From Amia ocellicauda (lineage: Eukaryota; Chordata; Actinopteri; Amiiformes; Amiidae): a stretch of DNA of 64,000 nucleotides. Location of the stretch: contig NW_027102771.1 in the NCBI RefSeq assembly GCF_036373705.1, positions 1 to 64,000 on the forward strand, read 5' to 3'. Shown here one piece after another: positions 21,926-34,639 of this stretch. The position numbers and the translations under genes are program-made. How positions within the stretch are numbered: position 1 is the stretch's first letter; every line of letters begins with the position of its first letter. The notes under the pieces were generated by a model. It saw nothing but the letters and a program-made list of their open reading frames with translations, had not been told where the DNA came from and made no database searches.

Positions 21926-23226
21926 GAGCTCCTTCATCTGCTACCAGACCCGTCTTCAGCCCGCAGGACAGCCCTGCTGAGATCCTCACAAGCATACGAG
22001 GGGTCGTCATTTTTCACTTCTTGATCACAACCACCATACCATTCGTAAATATATCCACCCCAATGTATTCACAACAAGAACAATACAGTGTATTCTGTTT
22101 TGAACAAACAGATGTATTTAGACTTCATCTAATATTCTGTATCAGTTCATATTACTTCGCTCTATGCTATAAAATATTACATTTTTACATAGATCTAAGA
22201 AAAAACGTATGTCCGTATGTAATACCAATTTTATGTTCACATTTCCCTCTGTGCATTTACAGTTCTTCGTTGACATTTTTTCTTCTTTTCTATTTATATT
22301 TCCTCCTCTGCATTTCGTCTACTCTGTAAATAGAGATATAAAGAGAAAAACACCACCTCACCTTTTCAACTCACGTTCTCTTTCATATTTTGCCTTTGCT
22401 TGTTGTAGTGATGAGAAGGGCCAGAATGCATTGTACATTCATTTGTGCGACATGTATGGAGGATAATCCAAGGCAGAATTAAAAATAAATGCAGAGAGAA
22501 GATAATAATAAATACATGAATTATACATGTTGAACACAGAAATAAATCAATGGAGATTCATATCAACGTATTTTTTAATTCGATTTCTTAGCAGACACCA
22601 TAGCCAGGGTGACTTACAGATGTTAACGAGATATTACCACATTTTGTTTTCCTTACACTTAACCCATTGGCATGGGTGGGCATTAACTGGTGCAATCTAG
22701 CTAAAGTCCCTTGCTCAAGAGTAGTAAGTGTACCAGAGATTGCACACACCGTGCTGTGCTACAGGGTACAGAGCCCAAACCACTACTCCACACTGTATTC
22801 AAAAGTGATTGTCTATTCAAATGAATGTAGTGTTGTGGAAGTGTCTTATTGTAACAGAGTCTTACTATGAAAGAATTGAGATTAAACGGATTAAGCAACA
22901 TGTCAGGTTATTGGGTGTCAATGACACATTAACAGTGTCGACAAGGTGTGATACAAGTGCGCATTTCTGTTGACTACGGTTCAGGTGAGAGGCAGCAGTC
23001 GGGTACAGGTTGAATTGAATGAGCAGATGGAGCCATGAACACATTGAATGTATGTTGCACCTCAGTCACACTGGTGCAATGGTTTGATAATCATCATGGA
23101 ATGAGATTGGAGTGTGGTAGCGGTGACTTTGATGGTCCTCCCATGCCTGGTCCGGCACACTATGATGTAGTGCTGCTGGTCGCCAGATATGAGAAGAAAA
23201 CAGCGAGAGTTGGGTGTAGATGCTGT

Positions 23227-23299
23227 CGAGCCAGGTAGGAGTCGAACCTACAGTCTTCTGATTCGTAGTCAGACGCGTTATCCATTGCGCCACTGGCCC
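23227..23299 (-). tRNA. trnR(acg): tRNA-Arg (ACG), unit 15
   Basis: Reference sequence. Confidence 0.95.
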
Positions 23300-23441
23300 C
23301 ACGTTTGGACGCACTCAAGCAATCCGATGGAAACTGCTTCTTCTGTCCTGGAACAGGGTATCAGTGAACCCAAAGGGATGCAAAGTTCAGAGCGAACCTG
23401 CAGCCGGCGCTGCACAGGGCGGTGCTGCCACAGGAAGCAGC

Positions 23442-23514
23442 GGGGAATTAGCTCAGATGGTAGAGCGCTCGCTTAGCATGCGAGAGGTGGCGGGACCGAT
23501 GCCCGCATTCTCCA
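23442..23514 (+). tRNA. trnA(agc): tRNA-Ala (AGC), unit 15
   Basis: Reference sequence with C55. Confidence 0.93.
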
Positions 23515-24815
23515 GAGCTCCTTCATCTGCTACCAGACCCGTCTTCAGCCCGCAGGACAGCCCTGCTGAGATCCTCACAAGCATACGAGGGGTCGTCATT
23601 TTTCACTTCTTGATCACAACCACCATACCATTCGTAAATATATCCACCCCAATGTATTCACAACAAGAACAATACAGTGTATTCTGTTTTGAACAAACAG
23701 ATGTATTTAGACTTCATCTAATATTCTGTATCAGTTCATATTACTTCGCTCTATGCTATAAAATATTACATTTTTACATAGATCTAAGAAAAAACGTATG
23801 TCCGTATGTAATACCAATTTTATGTTCACATTTCCCTCTGTGCATTTACAGTTCTTCGTTGACATTTTTTCTTCTTTTCTATTTATATTTCCTCCTCTGC
23901 ATTTCGTCTACTCTGTAAATAGAGATATAAAGAGAAAAACACCACCTCACCTTTTCAACTCACGTTCTCTTTCATATTTTGCCTTTGCTTGTTGTAGTGA
24001 TGAGAAGGGCCAGAATGCATTGTACATTCATTTGTGCGACATGTATGGAGGATAATCCAAGGCAGAATTAAAAATAAATGCAGAGAGAAGATAATAATAA
24101 ATACATGAATTATACATGTTGAACACAGAAATAAATCAATGGAGATTCATATCAACGTATTTTTTAATTCGATTTCTTAGCAGACACCATAGCCAGGGTG
24201 ACTTACAGATGTTAACGAGATATTACCACATTTTGTTTTCCTTACACTTAACCCATTGGCATGGGTGGGCATTAACTGGTGCAATCTAGCTAAAGTCCCT
24301 TGCTCAAGAGTAGTAAGTGTACCAGAGATTGCACACACCGTGCTGTGCTACAGGGTACAGAGCCCAAACCACTACTCCACACTGTATTCAAAAGTGATTG
24401 TCTATTCAAATGAATGTAGTGTTGTGGAAGTGTCTTATTGTAACAGAGTCTTATTATGAAAGAATTGAGATTAAACGGATTAAGCAACATGTCAGGATAT
24501 TGGGTGTCAATGACACATTAACAGTGTCGACAAGGTGTGATACAAGTGCGCATTTCTGTTGACTACGTTTCAGGTGAGAGGCAGCAGTCGGGTACAGGTT
24601 GAATTGAATGAGCAGATGGAGCCATGAAGACATTGAATGTATGTTGCACCTCAGTCACACTGGTGCAATGGTTTGATAATCATCATGGAATGAGATTGGA
24701 GTGTGGTAGCGGTGACTTTGATGGTCCTCCCATGCCTGGTCAGGCACACTATGATGTAGTGCTGCTGGTCGCCAGATATGAGAAGAAAACAGTGAGAGTT
24801 GGTTGTAGATGCTGT

Positions 24816-24888
24816 CGAGCCAGGTAGGAGTCGAACCTACAGTCTTCTGATTCGTAGTCAGACGCGTTATCCATTGCGCCACTGGCCC
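24816..24888 (-). tRNA. trnR(acg): tRNA-Arg (ACG), unit 16
   Basis: Reference sequence. Confidence 0.95.
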
Positions 24889-25030
24889 CACGTTTGGACG
24901 CACTCAAGCAATCCGATGGAAACAGCTTCTTCTGTCCTGGAACAGGGTATCAGTGAACCCAAAGGGATGCAAAGTTCAGAGCGAACCTGCAGCCGGCGCT
25001 GCACAGGGCGGTGCTGCCACAGGAAGCAGC

Positions 25031-25103
25031 GGGGAATTAGCTCAGATGGTAGAGCGCTCGCTTAGCATGCGAGAGGTGGCGGGACCGATGCCCGCATTCT
25101 CCA
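25031..25103 (+). tRNA. trnA(agc): tRNA-Ala (AGC), unit 16
   Basis: Reference sequence with C55. Confidence 0.93.
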
Positions 25104-26404
25104 GAGCTCCTTCATCTGCTACCAGACCCGTCTTCAGCCCGCAGGACAGCCCTGCTGAGATCCTCACAAGCATACGAGGGGTCGTCATTTTTCACTTCTT
25201 GATCACAACCACCATACCATTCGTAAATATATCCACCCCAATGTATTCACAACAAGAACAATACAGTGTATTCTGTTTTGAACAAACAGATGTATTTAGA
25301 CTTCATCTAATATTCTGTATCAGTTCATATTACTTCGCTCTATGCTATAAAATATTACATTTTTACATAGATCTAAGAAAAAACGTATGTCCGTATGTAA
25401 TACCAATTTTATGTTCACATTTCCCTCTGTGCCTTTACAGTTCTTCGTTGACATTTTTTCTTCTTTTCTATTTATATTTCCTCCTCTGCATTTCGTCTAC
25501 TCTGTAAATAGAGATATAAAGAGAAAAACACCACCTCACCTTTTCAACTCACGTTCTCTTTCATATTTTGCCTTTGCTTGTTGTAGTGATGAGAAGGGCC
25601 AGAATGCATTGTACATTCATTTGTGCGACATGTATGGAGGATAATCCAAGGCAGAATTAAAAATAAATGCAGAGAGAAGATAATAATAAATACATGAATT
25701 ATACATGTTGAACACAGAAATAAATCAATGGAGATTCATATCAACGTATTTTTTAATTCGATTTCTTAGCAGACACCATAGCCAGGGTGACTTACAGATG
25801 TTAACGAGATATTACCACATTTTGTTTTCCTTACACTTAACCCATTGGCATGGGTGGGCATTAACTGGTGCAATCTAGCTAAAGTCCCTTGCTCAAGAGT
25901 AGTAAGTGTACCAGAGATTGCACACACCGTGCTGTGCTACAGGGTACAGAGCCCAAACCACTACTCCACACTGTATTCAAAAGTGATTGTCTATTCAAAT
26001 GAATGTAGTGTTGTGGAAGTGTCTTATTGTAACAGAGTCTTATTATGAAAGAATTGAGATTAAACGGATTAAGCAACATGTCAGGATATTGGGTGTCAAT
26101 GACACATTAACAGTGTCGACAAGGTGTGATACAAGTGCGCATTTCTGTTGACTACGTTTCAGGTGAGAGGCAGCAGTCGGGTACAGGTTGAATTGAATGA
26201 GCAGATGGAGCCATGAACACATTGAATGTATGTTGCACCTCAGTCACACTGGTGCAATGGTTTGATAATCATCATGGAATGAGATTGGAGTGTGGTAGCG
26301 GTGACTTTGATGGTCCTCCCATGCCTGGTCAGGCACACTATGATGTAGTGCTGCTGGTCGCCAGATATGAGAAGAAAACAGTGAGAGTTGGTTGTAGATG
26401 CTGT

Positions 26405-26477
26405 CGAGCCAGGTAGGAGTCGAACCTACAGTCTTCTGATTCGTAGTCAGACGCGTTATCCATTGCGCCACTGGCCC
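26405..26477 (-). tRNA. trnR(acg): tRNA-Arg (ACG), unit 17
   Basis: Gene as reference; the 5' flank reads CCCCACGGTTGG. Confidence 0.95.
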
Positions 26478-26619
26478 CACGGTTGGACGCACTCAAGCAA
26501 TCCGATGGAAACAGCTTCTTCTGTCCTGGAACAGGGTATCAGTGAACCCAAAGGGATGCAAAGTTCAGAGCGAACCTGCAGCCGGCGCTGCACAGGGCGG
26601 TGCTGCCACAGGAAGCAGC

Positions 26620-26692
26620 GGGGAATTAGCTCAGATGGTAGAGCGCTCGCTTAGCATGCGAGAGGTGGCGGGACCGATGCCCGCATTCTCCA
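26620..26692 (+). tRNA. trnA(agc): tRNA-Ala (AGC), unit 17
   Basis: Reference sequence with C55; the trailer reverts to CCCGTCGTCAGC. Confidence 0.93.
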
Positions 26693-27993
26693 GAGCTCCT
26701 TCATCTGCTACCAGACCCGTCGTCAGCCCGCAGGACAGCCCTGCTGAGATCCTCACAAGCATACGAGGGGTCATCATTTTTCACTTCTTGATCACAACCA
26801 CCATACCATTCGTAAATATATCCACCCCAATGTATTCACAACAAGAACAATACAGTGTATTCTGTTTTGAACAAACAGATGTATTTAGACTTCATCTAAT
26901 ATTCTGTATCAGTTCATATTACTTCGCTCTATGCTATAAAATATTACATTTTTACATAGATCTAAGAAAAAACGTATGTCCGTATGTAATACCAATTTTA
27001 TGTTCACATTTCCCTCTGTGCATTTACAGTTCTTCGTTGACATTTTTTCTTCTTTTCTATTTATATTTCCTCCTCTGCATTTCGTCTACTCTGTAAATAG
27101 AGATATAAAGAGAAAAACACCACCTCACCTTTTCAACTCACGTTCTCTTTCATATTTTGCCTTTGCTTGTTGTAGTGATGAGAAGGGCCAGAATGCATTG
27201 TACATTCATTTGTGCGACATGTATGGAGGATAATCCAAGGCAGAATTAAAAATAAATGCAGAGAGAAGATAATAATAAATACATGAATTATACATGTTGA
27301 ACACAGAAATAAATCAATGGAGATTCATATCAACGTATTTTTTAATTCGATTTCTTAGCAGACACCATAGCCAGGGTGACTTACAGATGTTAACGAGATA
27401 TTACCACATTTTGTTTTCCTTACACTTAACCCATTGGCATGGGTGGGCATTAACTGGTGCAATCTAGCTAAAGTCCCTTGCTCAAGAGTAGTAAGTGTAC
27501 CAGAGATTGCACACACCGTGCTGTGCTACAGGGTACAGAGCCCAAACCACTACTCCACACTGTATTCAAAAGTGATTATCTGTTCAAATGAATGTAGTGT
27601 TGTGGAAGTGTCTTATTGTAACAGAGTCTTATTATGAAAGAATTGAGATTAAACGGATTAAGCAACATGTCAGGTTATTGGGTGTCAATGACACATTAAC
27701 AGTGTCGACAAGGTGTGATACAAGTGCGCATTTCTGTTGACTACGTTTCAGGTGAGAGGCAGCAGTCGGGTACAGGTTGAATTGAATGAGCAGATGGAGC
27801 CATGAAGACATTGAATGTATGTTGCACCTCAGTCACACTGGTGCATTGGTTTCATAATCATCATGGAATGAGATTGGAGTGTGGTAGCGGTGACTTTGAT
27901 GGTCCTCCCATGCCTGGTCAGGCACACTATGATGTAGTGCTGCTGGTCGCCAGATATGAGAAGAAAACAGTGAGAGTTGGTTGTAGATGCTGT

Positions 27994-28068
27994 CGAGCCA
28001 GGTAGGAGTCGAACCTCTACAGTCTTCTGATTCGTAGTCAGACGCGTTATCCATTGCGCCACTGGCCC
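27994..28068 (-). tRNA. tRNA-Arg (ACG) with T-arm insertion, probable pseudogene, unit 18
   Basis: 75 nt instead of 73. Two extra bases near 28016-28018 change the T stem 5' strand from GTAGG to GTAGAGG. Only three of five T-stem pairs remain next to the loop. Anticodon ACG and the B box GGTTCGACTCC are intact, so it may still be transcribed. Confidence 0.8.
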
Positions 28069-28210
28069 CACGTTTGGACGCACTCAAGCAATCCGATGGA
28101 AACAGCTTCTTCTGTCCTGGAACAGGGTATCAGTGAACCCAAAGGGATGCAAAGTTCAGAGCGAACCTGCAGCCGGCGCTGCACAGGGCGGTGCTGCCAC
28201 AGGAAGCAGC

Positions 28211-28283
28211 GGGGAATTAGCTCAGATGGTAGAGCGCTCGCTTAGCATGCGAGAGGTGGCGGAACCGATGCCCGCATTCTCCA
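28211..28283 (+). tRNA. tRNA-Ala (AGC) with lost G53-C61 pair, unit 18
   Basis: At 28263 position 53 is A instead of G. This removes a nearly invariant pair and one B-box base, on top of C55. Probably inactive. Confidence 0.8.
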
Positions 28284-29584
28284 GAGCTCCTTCATCTGCT
28301 ACCAGACCCGTCGTCAGCCCGCAGGACAGCCCTGCTGAGATCCTCACAAGCATACGAGGGGTCATCATTTTTCACTTCTTGATCACAACCACCATACCAT
28401 TCGTAAATATATCCACCCCAATGTATTCACAACAAGAACCAAACAGTGTATTCTGTTTTGAACAAGCAGATGTATTTAGACTTCTTCAAATAGTCTGTTT
28501 CAGTTCATATTACTTCGCTCTATGCTATAAAATATTACATTTTTACATAGATCTAAGAAAAATCGTATGTCCGTATGTAATACCAATTTTATGTTCACAT
28601 TTCCCTCTGTGCATTTACAGTTCTTCGTTGACATTTTTTCTTCTTTTCTATTTATATTTCCTCCTCTGCATTTCGTCTACTCTGTAAATAGAGATATAAA
28701 GAGAAAAACACCACCTCACCTTTTCAACTCACGTTCTCTTTAATATTTTGGCTTTGCTTGTTGTAGTGATGAGAAGGGCCAGAATGCATTGTACATTCAT
28801 TTGTGCGACATGTATGGAGGATAATCCAAGGCAGAATAAAAAATAAATGCAGAGAGAAGATAATAATAAATACATGAATTATACATGTTGAACACAGAAA
28901 TAAATCAATGGAGATTCATATCAACGTATTTTTTAATTCGATTTCTTAGCAGACACCATAGCCAGGGTGACTTACAGATGTTAACGAGATATTACCACAT
29001 TTTGTTTTCCTTACACTTAACCCATTGGCATGGGTGGGCATTAACTGGTGCAATCTAGCTAAAGTCCCTTGCTCAAGAGTAGTAAGTGTACCAGAGATTG
29101 CACACACCGTGCTGTGCTACAGGGTACAGAGCCCAAACCACTACTCCACACTGTATTCAAAAGTGATTATCTGTTCAAATGAATGTAGTGTTGTGGAAGT
29201 GTCTTATTGTAACAGAGTCTTATTATGAAAGAATTGAGATTAAACGGATTAAGCAACATGTCAGGTTATTGGGTGTCAATGACACATTAACAGTGTCGAC
29301 AAGGTGTGATACAAGTGCGCATTTCTGTTGACTACGGTTCAGGTGAGAGGCAGCAGTCGGGTACAGGTTGAATTGAATGAGCAGATGGAGCCATGAACAC
29401 ATTGAATGTATGTTGCACCTCAGTCACACTGGTGCAATGGTTTGATAATCATCATGGAATGAGATTGGAGTGTGGTAGCGGTGACTTTGATGGTCCTCCC
29501 ATGCCTGGTCCGGCACACTATGATGTAGTGCTGCTGGTCGCCAGATATGAGAAGAAAACAGTGAGAGTTGGTTGTAGATGCTGT

Positions 29585-29657
29585 CGAGCCAGGTAGGAGT
29601 CGAACCTACTGTCTTCTGATTCGTAGTCAGACGCGTTATCCATTGCGCCACTGGCCC
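29585..29657 (-). tRNA. trnR(acg): tRNA-Arg (ACG) with T48 to A, unit 19
   Basis: The change at 29610 alters position 48, which normally pairs with position 15 across the L-shape (A15-U48). All stems are intact, so the effect may be mild. Confidence 0.92.
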
Positions 29658-29799
29658 CACGTTTGGACGCACTCAAGCAATCCGATGGAAACAGCTTCTT
29701 CTGTCCTGGAACAGGGTATCAGTGAACCCAAAGGGATGCAAAGTTCAGAGCGAACCTGCAGCCGGCGCTGCACAGGGCGGTGCTGCCACAGGAAGCAGC

Positions 29800-29872
29800 G
29801 GGGAATTAGCTCAGATGGTAGAGCGCTCGCTTAGCATGCGAGAGGTGGCGGGACCGATGCCCGCATTCTCCA
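29800..29872 (+). tRNA. trnA(agc): tRNA-Ala (AGC), unit 19
   Basis: Reference sequence with C55. Confidence 0.93.
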
Positions 29873-31173
29873 GAGCTCCTTCATCTGCTACCAGACCCGT
29901 CTTCAGCCCGCAGGACAGCCCTGCTGAGATCCTCACAAGCATACGAGGGGTCGTCATTTTTCACTTCTTGATCACAACCACCATACCATTCGTAAATATA
30001 TCCACCCCAATGTATTCACAACAAGTACAATACAGTGTATTCTGTTTTGAACAAACAGATGTATTTAGACTTCATCTAATATTCTGTATCAGTTCATATT
30101 ACTTCGCTCTATGCTATAAAATATTACATTTTTACATAGATCTAAGAAAAAACGTATGTCCGTATGTAATACCAATTTTATGTTCACATTTCCCTCTGTG
30201 CCTTTACAGTTCTTCGTTGACATTTTTTCTTCTTTTCTATTTATATTTCCTCCTCTGCATTTCGTCTACTCTGTAAATAGAGATATATAGAGAAAAACAC
30301 CACCTCACCTTTTCAACTCACGTTCTCTTTCATATTTTGCCTTTGCTTGTTGTAGTGATGAGAAGGGCCAGAATGCATTGTACATTCATTTGTGCGACAT
30401 GTATGGAGGATAATCCAAGGCAGAATTAAAAATAAATGCAGAGAGAAGATAATAATAAATACATGAATTATACATGTTGAACACAGAAATAAATCAATGG
30501 AGATTCATATCAACGTATTTTTTAATTCGATTTCTTAGCAGACACCATAGCCAGGGTGACTTACAGATGTTAACGAGATATTACCACATTTTGTTTTCCT
30601 TACACTTAACCCATTGGCATGGGTGGGCATGAACTGGTGCAATCTAGCTAAAGTCCCTTGCTCAAGAGTAGTAAGTGTACCAGAGATTGCACACACCGTG
30701 CTGTGCTACAGGGTACAGAGCCCAAACCACTACTCCACACTGTATTCAAAAGTGATTATCTGTTCAAATGAATGTAGTGTTGTGGAAGTGTCTTATTGTA
30801 ACAGAGTCTTATTATGAAAGAATTGAGATTAAACGGATTAAGCAACATGTCAGGTTATTGGGTGTCAATGACACATTAACAGTGTCGACAAGGTGTGATA
30901 CAAGTGCGCATTTCTGTTGACTACGGTTCAGGTGAGAGGCAGCAGTCGGGTACAGGTTGAATTGAATGAGCAGATGGAGCCATGAACACATTGAATGTAT
31001 GTTGCACCTCAGTCACACTGGTGCAATGGTTTGATAATCATCATGGAATGAGATTGGAGTGTGGTAGCGGTGACTTTGATGGTCCTCCCATGCCTGGTCA
31101 GGCACACTATGATGTAGTGCTGCTGGTCGCCAGATATGAGAAGAAAACAGTGAGAGTTGGTTGTAGATGCTGT

Positions 31174-31246
31174 CGAGCCAGGTAGGAGTCGAACCTACAG
31201 TCTTCTGATTCGTAGTCAGACGCGTTATCCATTGCGCCACTGGCCC
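31174..31246 (-). tRNA. trnR(acg): tRNA-Arg (ACG), unit 20
   Basis: Reference sequence. Confidence 0.95.
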
Positions 31247-31388
31247 CACGTTTGGACGCACTCAAGCAATCCGATGGAAACAGCTTCTTCTGTCCTGGAA
31301 CAGGGTATCAGTGAACCCAAAGGGATGCAAAGTTCAGAGCGAACCTGCAGCCGGCGCTGCACAGGGCGGTGCTGCCACAGGAAGCAGC

Positions 31389-31461
31389 GGGGAATTAGCT
31401 CAGATGGTAGAGCGCTCGCTTAGCATGCGAGAGGTGGCGGGACCGATGCCCGCATTCTCCA
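31389..31461 (+). tRNA. trnA(agc): tRNA-Ala (AGC), unit 20
   Basis: Gene as reference. The distal T5 run is changed to CATTTCTCAC, so the first downstream run of four or more T moves further away. Confidence 0.93.
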
Positions 31462-32762
31462 GAGCTCCTTCATCTGCTACCAGACCCGTCTTCAGCCCGC
31501 AGGACAGCCCTGCTGAGATCCTCACAAGCATACGAGGGGTCGTCATTTCTCACTTCTTGATCACAACCACCATACCATTCGTAAATATATCCACCCCAAT
31601 GTATTCACAACAAGAACAATACAGTGTATTCTGTTTTGAACAAACAGATGTATTTAGACTTCATCTAATATTCTGTATCAGTTCATATTACTACGCTCTA
31701 TGCTATAAAATATTACATTTTTACATAGATCTAAGAAAAAACGTATGTCCGTATGTAATACCAATTTTATGTTCACATTTCCCTCTGTGCCTTTACAGTT
31801 CTTCGTTGACATTTTTTCTTCTTTTCTATTTATATTTCCTCCTCTGCATTTCGTCTACTCTGTAAATATAGATATAAAGAGAAAAACACCACCTCACCTT
31901 TTCAACTCACGTTCTCTTTCATATTTTGCCTTTGCTTGTTGTAGTGATGAGAAGGGCCAGAATGCATTGTACATTCATTTGTGCGACATGTATGGAGGAT
32001 AATCCAAGGCAGAATTAAAAATAAATGCAGAGAGAAGATAATAATAAATACATGAATTATACATGTTGAACACAGAAATAAATCAATGGAGATTCATATC
32101 AACGTATTTTTTAATTCGAGTTCTTAGCAGACACCATAGCCAGGGTGACTTACAGATGTTAACGAGATATTACCACATTTTGTTTTCCTTACACTTAACC
32201 CATTGGCATGGGTGGGCATGAACTGGTGCAATCTAGCTAAAGTCCCTTGCTCAAGAGTAGTAAGTGTACCAGAGATTGCACACACCGTGCTGTGCTACAG
32301 GGTACAGAGCCCAAACCACTACTCCACACTGTATTCAAAAGTGATTATCTGTTCAAATGAATGTAGTGTTGTGGAAGTGTCTTATTGTAACAGAGTCTTA
32401 TTATGAAAGAATTGAGATTAAACGGATTAAGCAACATGTCAGGTTATTGGGTGTCAATGACACATTAACAGTGTCGACAAGGTGTGATACAAGTGCGCAT
32501 TTCTGTTGACTACGGTTCAGGTGAGAGGCAGCAGTCGGGTACAGGTTGAATTGAATGAGCAGATGGAGCCATGAACACATTGAATGTATGTTGCACCTCA
32601 GTCACACTGGTGCAATGGTTTGATAATCATCATGGAATGAGATTGGAGTGTGGTAGCGGTGACTTTGATGGTCCTCCCATGCCTGGTCCGGCACACTATG
32701 ATGTAGTGCTGCTGGTCGCCAGATATGAGAAGAAAACAGTGAGAGTTGGTTGTAGATGCTGT

Positions 32763-32835
32763 CGAGCCAGGTAGGAGTCGAACCTACAGTCTTCTGATTC
32801 GTAGTCAGACGCGTTATCCATTGCGCCACTGGCCC
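32763..32835 (-). tRNA. trnR(acg): tRNA-Arg (ACG), unit 21
   Basis: Reference sequence. Confidence 0.95.
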
Positions 32836-32977
32836 CACGTTTGGACGCACTCAAGCAATCCGATGGAAACAGCTTCTTCTGTCCTGGAACAGGGTATCAG
32901 TGAACCCAAAGGGATGCAAAGTTCAGAGCGAACCTGCAGCCGGCGCTGCACAGGGCGGTGCTGCCACAGGAAGCAGC

Positions 32978-33050
32978 GGGGAATTAGCTCAGATGGTAGA
33001 GCGCTCGCTTAGCATGCGAGAGGTGGCGGGACCGATGCCCGCATTCTCCA
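32978..33050 (+). tRNA. trnA(agc): tRNA-Ala (AGC), unit 21
   Basis: Reference sequence with C55. Confidence 0.93.
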
Positions 33051-34351
33051 GAGCTCCTTCATCTGCTACCAGACCCGTCTTCAGCCCGCAGGACAGCCCT
33101 GCTGAGATCCTCACAAGCATACGAGGGGTCGTCATTTTTCACTTCTTGATCACAACCACCATACCATTCGTAAATATATCCACCCCAATGTATTCACAAC
33201 AAGAACAATACAGTGTATTCTGTTTTGAACAAACAGATGTATTTAGACTTCATCTAATATTCTGTATCAGTTCATATTACTTCGCTCTATGCTATAAAAT
33301 ATTACATTTTTACATAGATCTAAGAAAAAACGTATGTCCGTATGTAATACCAATTTTATGTTCACATTTCCCTCTGTGCCTTTACAGTTCTTCGTTGACA
33401 TTTTTTCTTCTTTTCTATTTATATTTCCTCCTCTGCATTTCGTCTACTCTGTAAATAGAGATATAAAGAGAAAAACACCACCTCACCTTTTCAACTCACG
33501 TTCTCTTTCATATTTTGCCTTTGCTTGTTGTAGTGATGAGAAGGGCCAGAATGCATTGTACATTCATTTGTGCGACATGTATGGAGGATAATCCAAGGCA
33601 GAATTAAAAATAAATGCAGAGAGAAGATAATAATAAATACATGAATTATACATGTTGAACACAGAAATAAATCAATGGAGATTCATATCAACGTATTTTT
33701 TAATTCGATTTCTTAGCAGACACCATAGCCAGGGTGACTTACAGATGTTAACGAGATATTACCACATTTTGTTTTCCTTACACTTAACCCATTGGCATGG
33801 GTGGGCATTAACTGGTGCAATCCAGCTAAAGTCCCTTGCTCAAGAGTAGTAAGTGTACCAGAGACTGCACACACCGTGCTGTGCTACAGGGTACAGAGCC
33901 CAAACCACTACTCCACACTGTATTCAAAAGTGATTGTCTATTCAAATGAATGTAGTGTTGTGGAAGTGTCTTATTGTAACAGAGTCTTATTATGAAAGAA
34001 TTGAGATTAAACGGATTAAGCAACATGTCAGGATATTGGGTGTCAATGACACATTAACAGTGTCGACAAGGTGTGATACAAGTGCGCATTTCTGTTGACT
34101 ACGTTTCAGGTGAGAGGCAGCAGTCGGGTACAGGTTGAATTGAATGAGCAGATGGAGCCATGAAGACATTGAATGTATGTTGCACCTCAGTCACACTGGT
34201 GCAATGGTTTGATAATCATCATGGAATGAGATTGGAGTGTGGTAGCGGTGACTTTGATGGTCCTCCCATGCCTGGTCCGGCACACTATGATGTAGTGCTG
34301 CTGGTCGCCAGATATGAGAAGAAAACAGTGAGAGTTGGTTGTAGATGCTGT

Positions 34352-34424
34352 CGAGCCAGGTAGGAGTCGAACCTACAGTCTTCTGATTCGTAGTCAGACG
34401 CGTTATCCATTGCGCCACTGGCCC
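34352..34424 (-). tRNA. trnR(acg): tRNA-Arg (ACG), unit 22
   Basis: Reference sequence. Confidence 0.95.
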
Positions 34425-34566
34425 CACGTTTGGACGCACTCAAGCAATCCGATGGAAACAGCTTCTTCTGTCCTGGAACAGGGTATCAGTGAACCCAAAG
34501 GGATGCAAAGTTCAGAGCGAACCTGCAGCCGGCGCTGCACAGGGCGGTGCTGCCACAGGAAGCAGC

Positions 34567-34639
34567 GGGGAATTAGCTCAGATGGTAGAGCGCTCGCTTA
34601 GCATGCGAGAGGTGGCGGGACCGATGCCCGCATTCTCCA
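34567..34639 (+). tRNA. trnA(agc): tRNA-Ala (AGC), unit 22
   Basis: Reference sequence with C55. Confidence 0.93.

Larger units (their letters stand above)
20497..22085 (+). repeat. Array unit 14 (1589 bp)
   Basis: SINE 20995-21206 with extra changes (GGGTAAATTACAG, GTCAGCGAACCAGGG); Arg(ACG), full Ala. Partner unit 31. Confidence 0.95.
22086..23674 (+). repeat. Array unit 15 (1589 bp)
   Basis: SINE 22584-22795; Arg(ACG), full Ala. The long match with the second block ends in its first spacer, near 22373. Confidence 0.95.
23675..25263 (+). repeat. Array unit 16 (1589 bp)
   Basis: SINE 24173-24384; Arg(ACG), full Ala. CTGGTCAGGCAC replaces CTGGTCCGGCAC before Arg. Confidence 0.95.
25264..26852 (+). 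repeat. Array unit 17 (1589 bp)
   Basis: SINE 25762-25973; Arg(ACG), full Ala. Confidence 0.95.
26853..28443 (+). repeat. Array unit 18 (1591 bp)
   Basis: SINE 27351-27562; both tRNA genes carry private damage (2-bp insertion in Arg, T-stem change in Ala). Confidence 0.95.
28444..30032 (+). repeat. Array unit 19 (1589 bp)
   Basis: SINE 28942-29153; Arg(ACG) with a position 48 change, full Ala. The first spacer matches unit 2 (CAAGCAGATG). Confidence 0.95.
30033..31621 (+). repeat. Array unit 20 (1589 bp)
   Basis: SINE 30531-30742 with GGGCATGAACTGG, shared with unit 21; Arg(ACG), full Ala. Confidence 0.95.
31622..33210 (+). repeat. Array unit 21 (1589 bp)
   Basis: SINE 32120-32331, with GAGTTCTTAG at its tail; Arg(ACG), full Ala. 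Confidence 0.95.
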
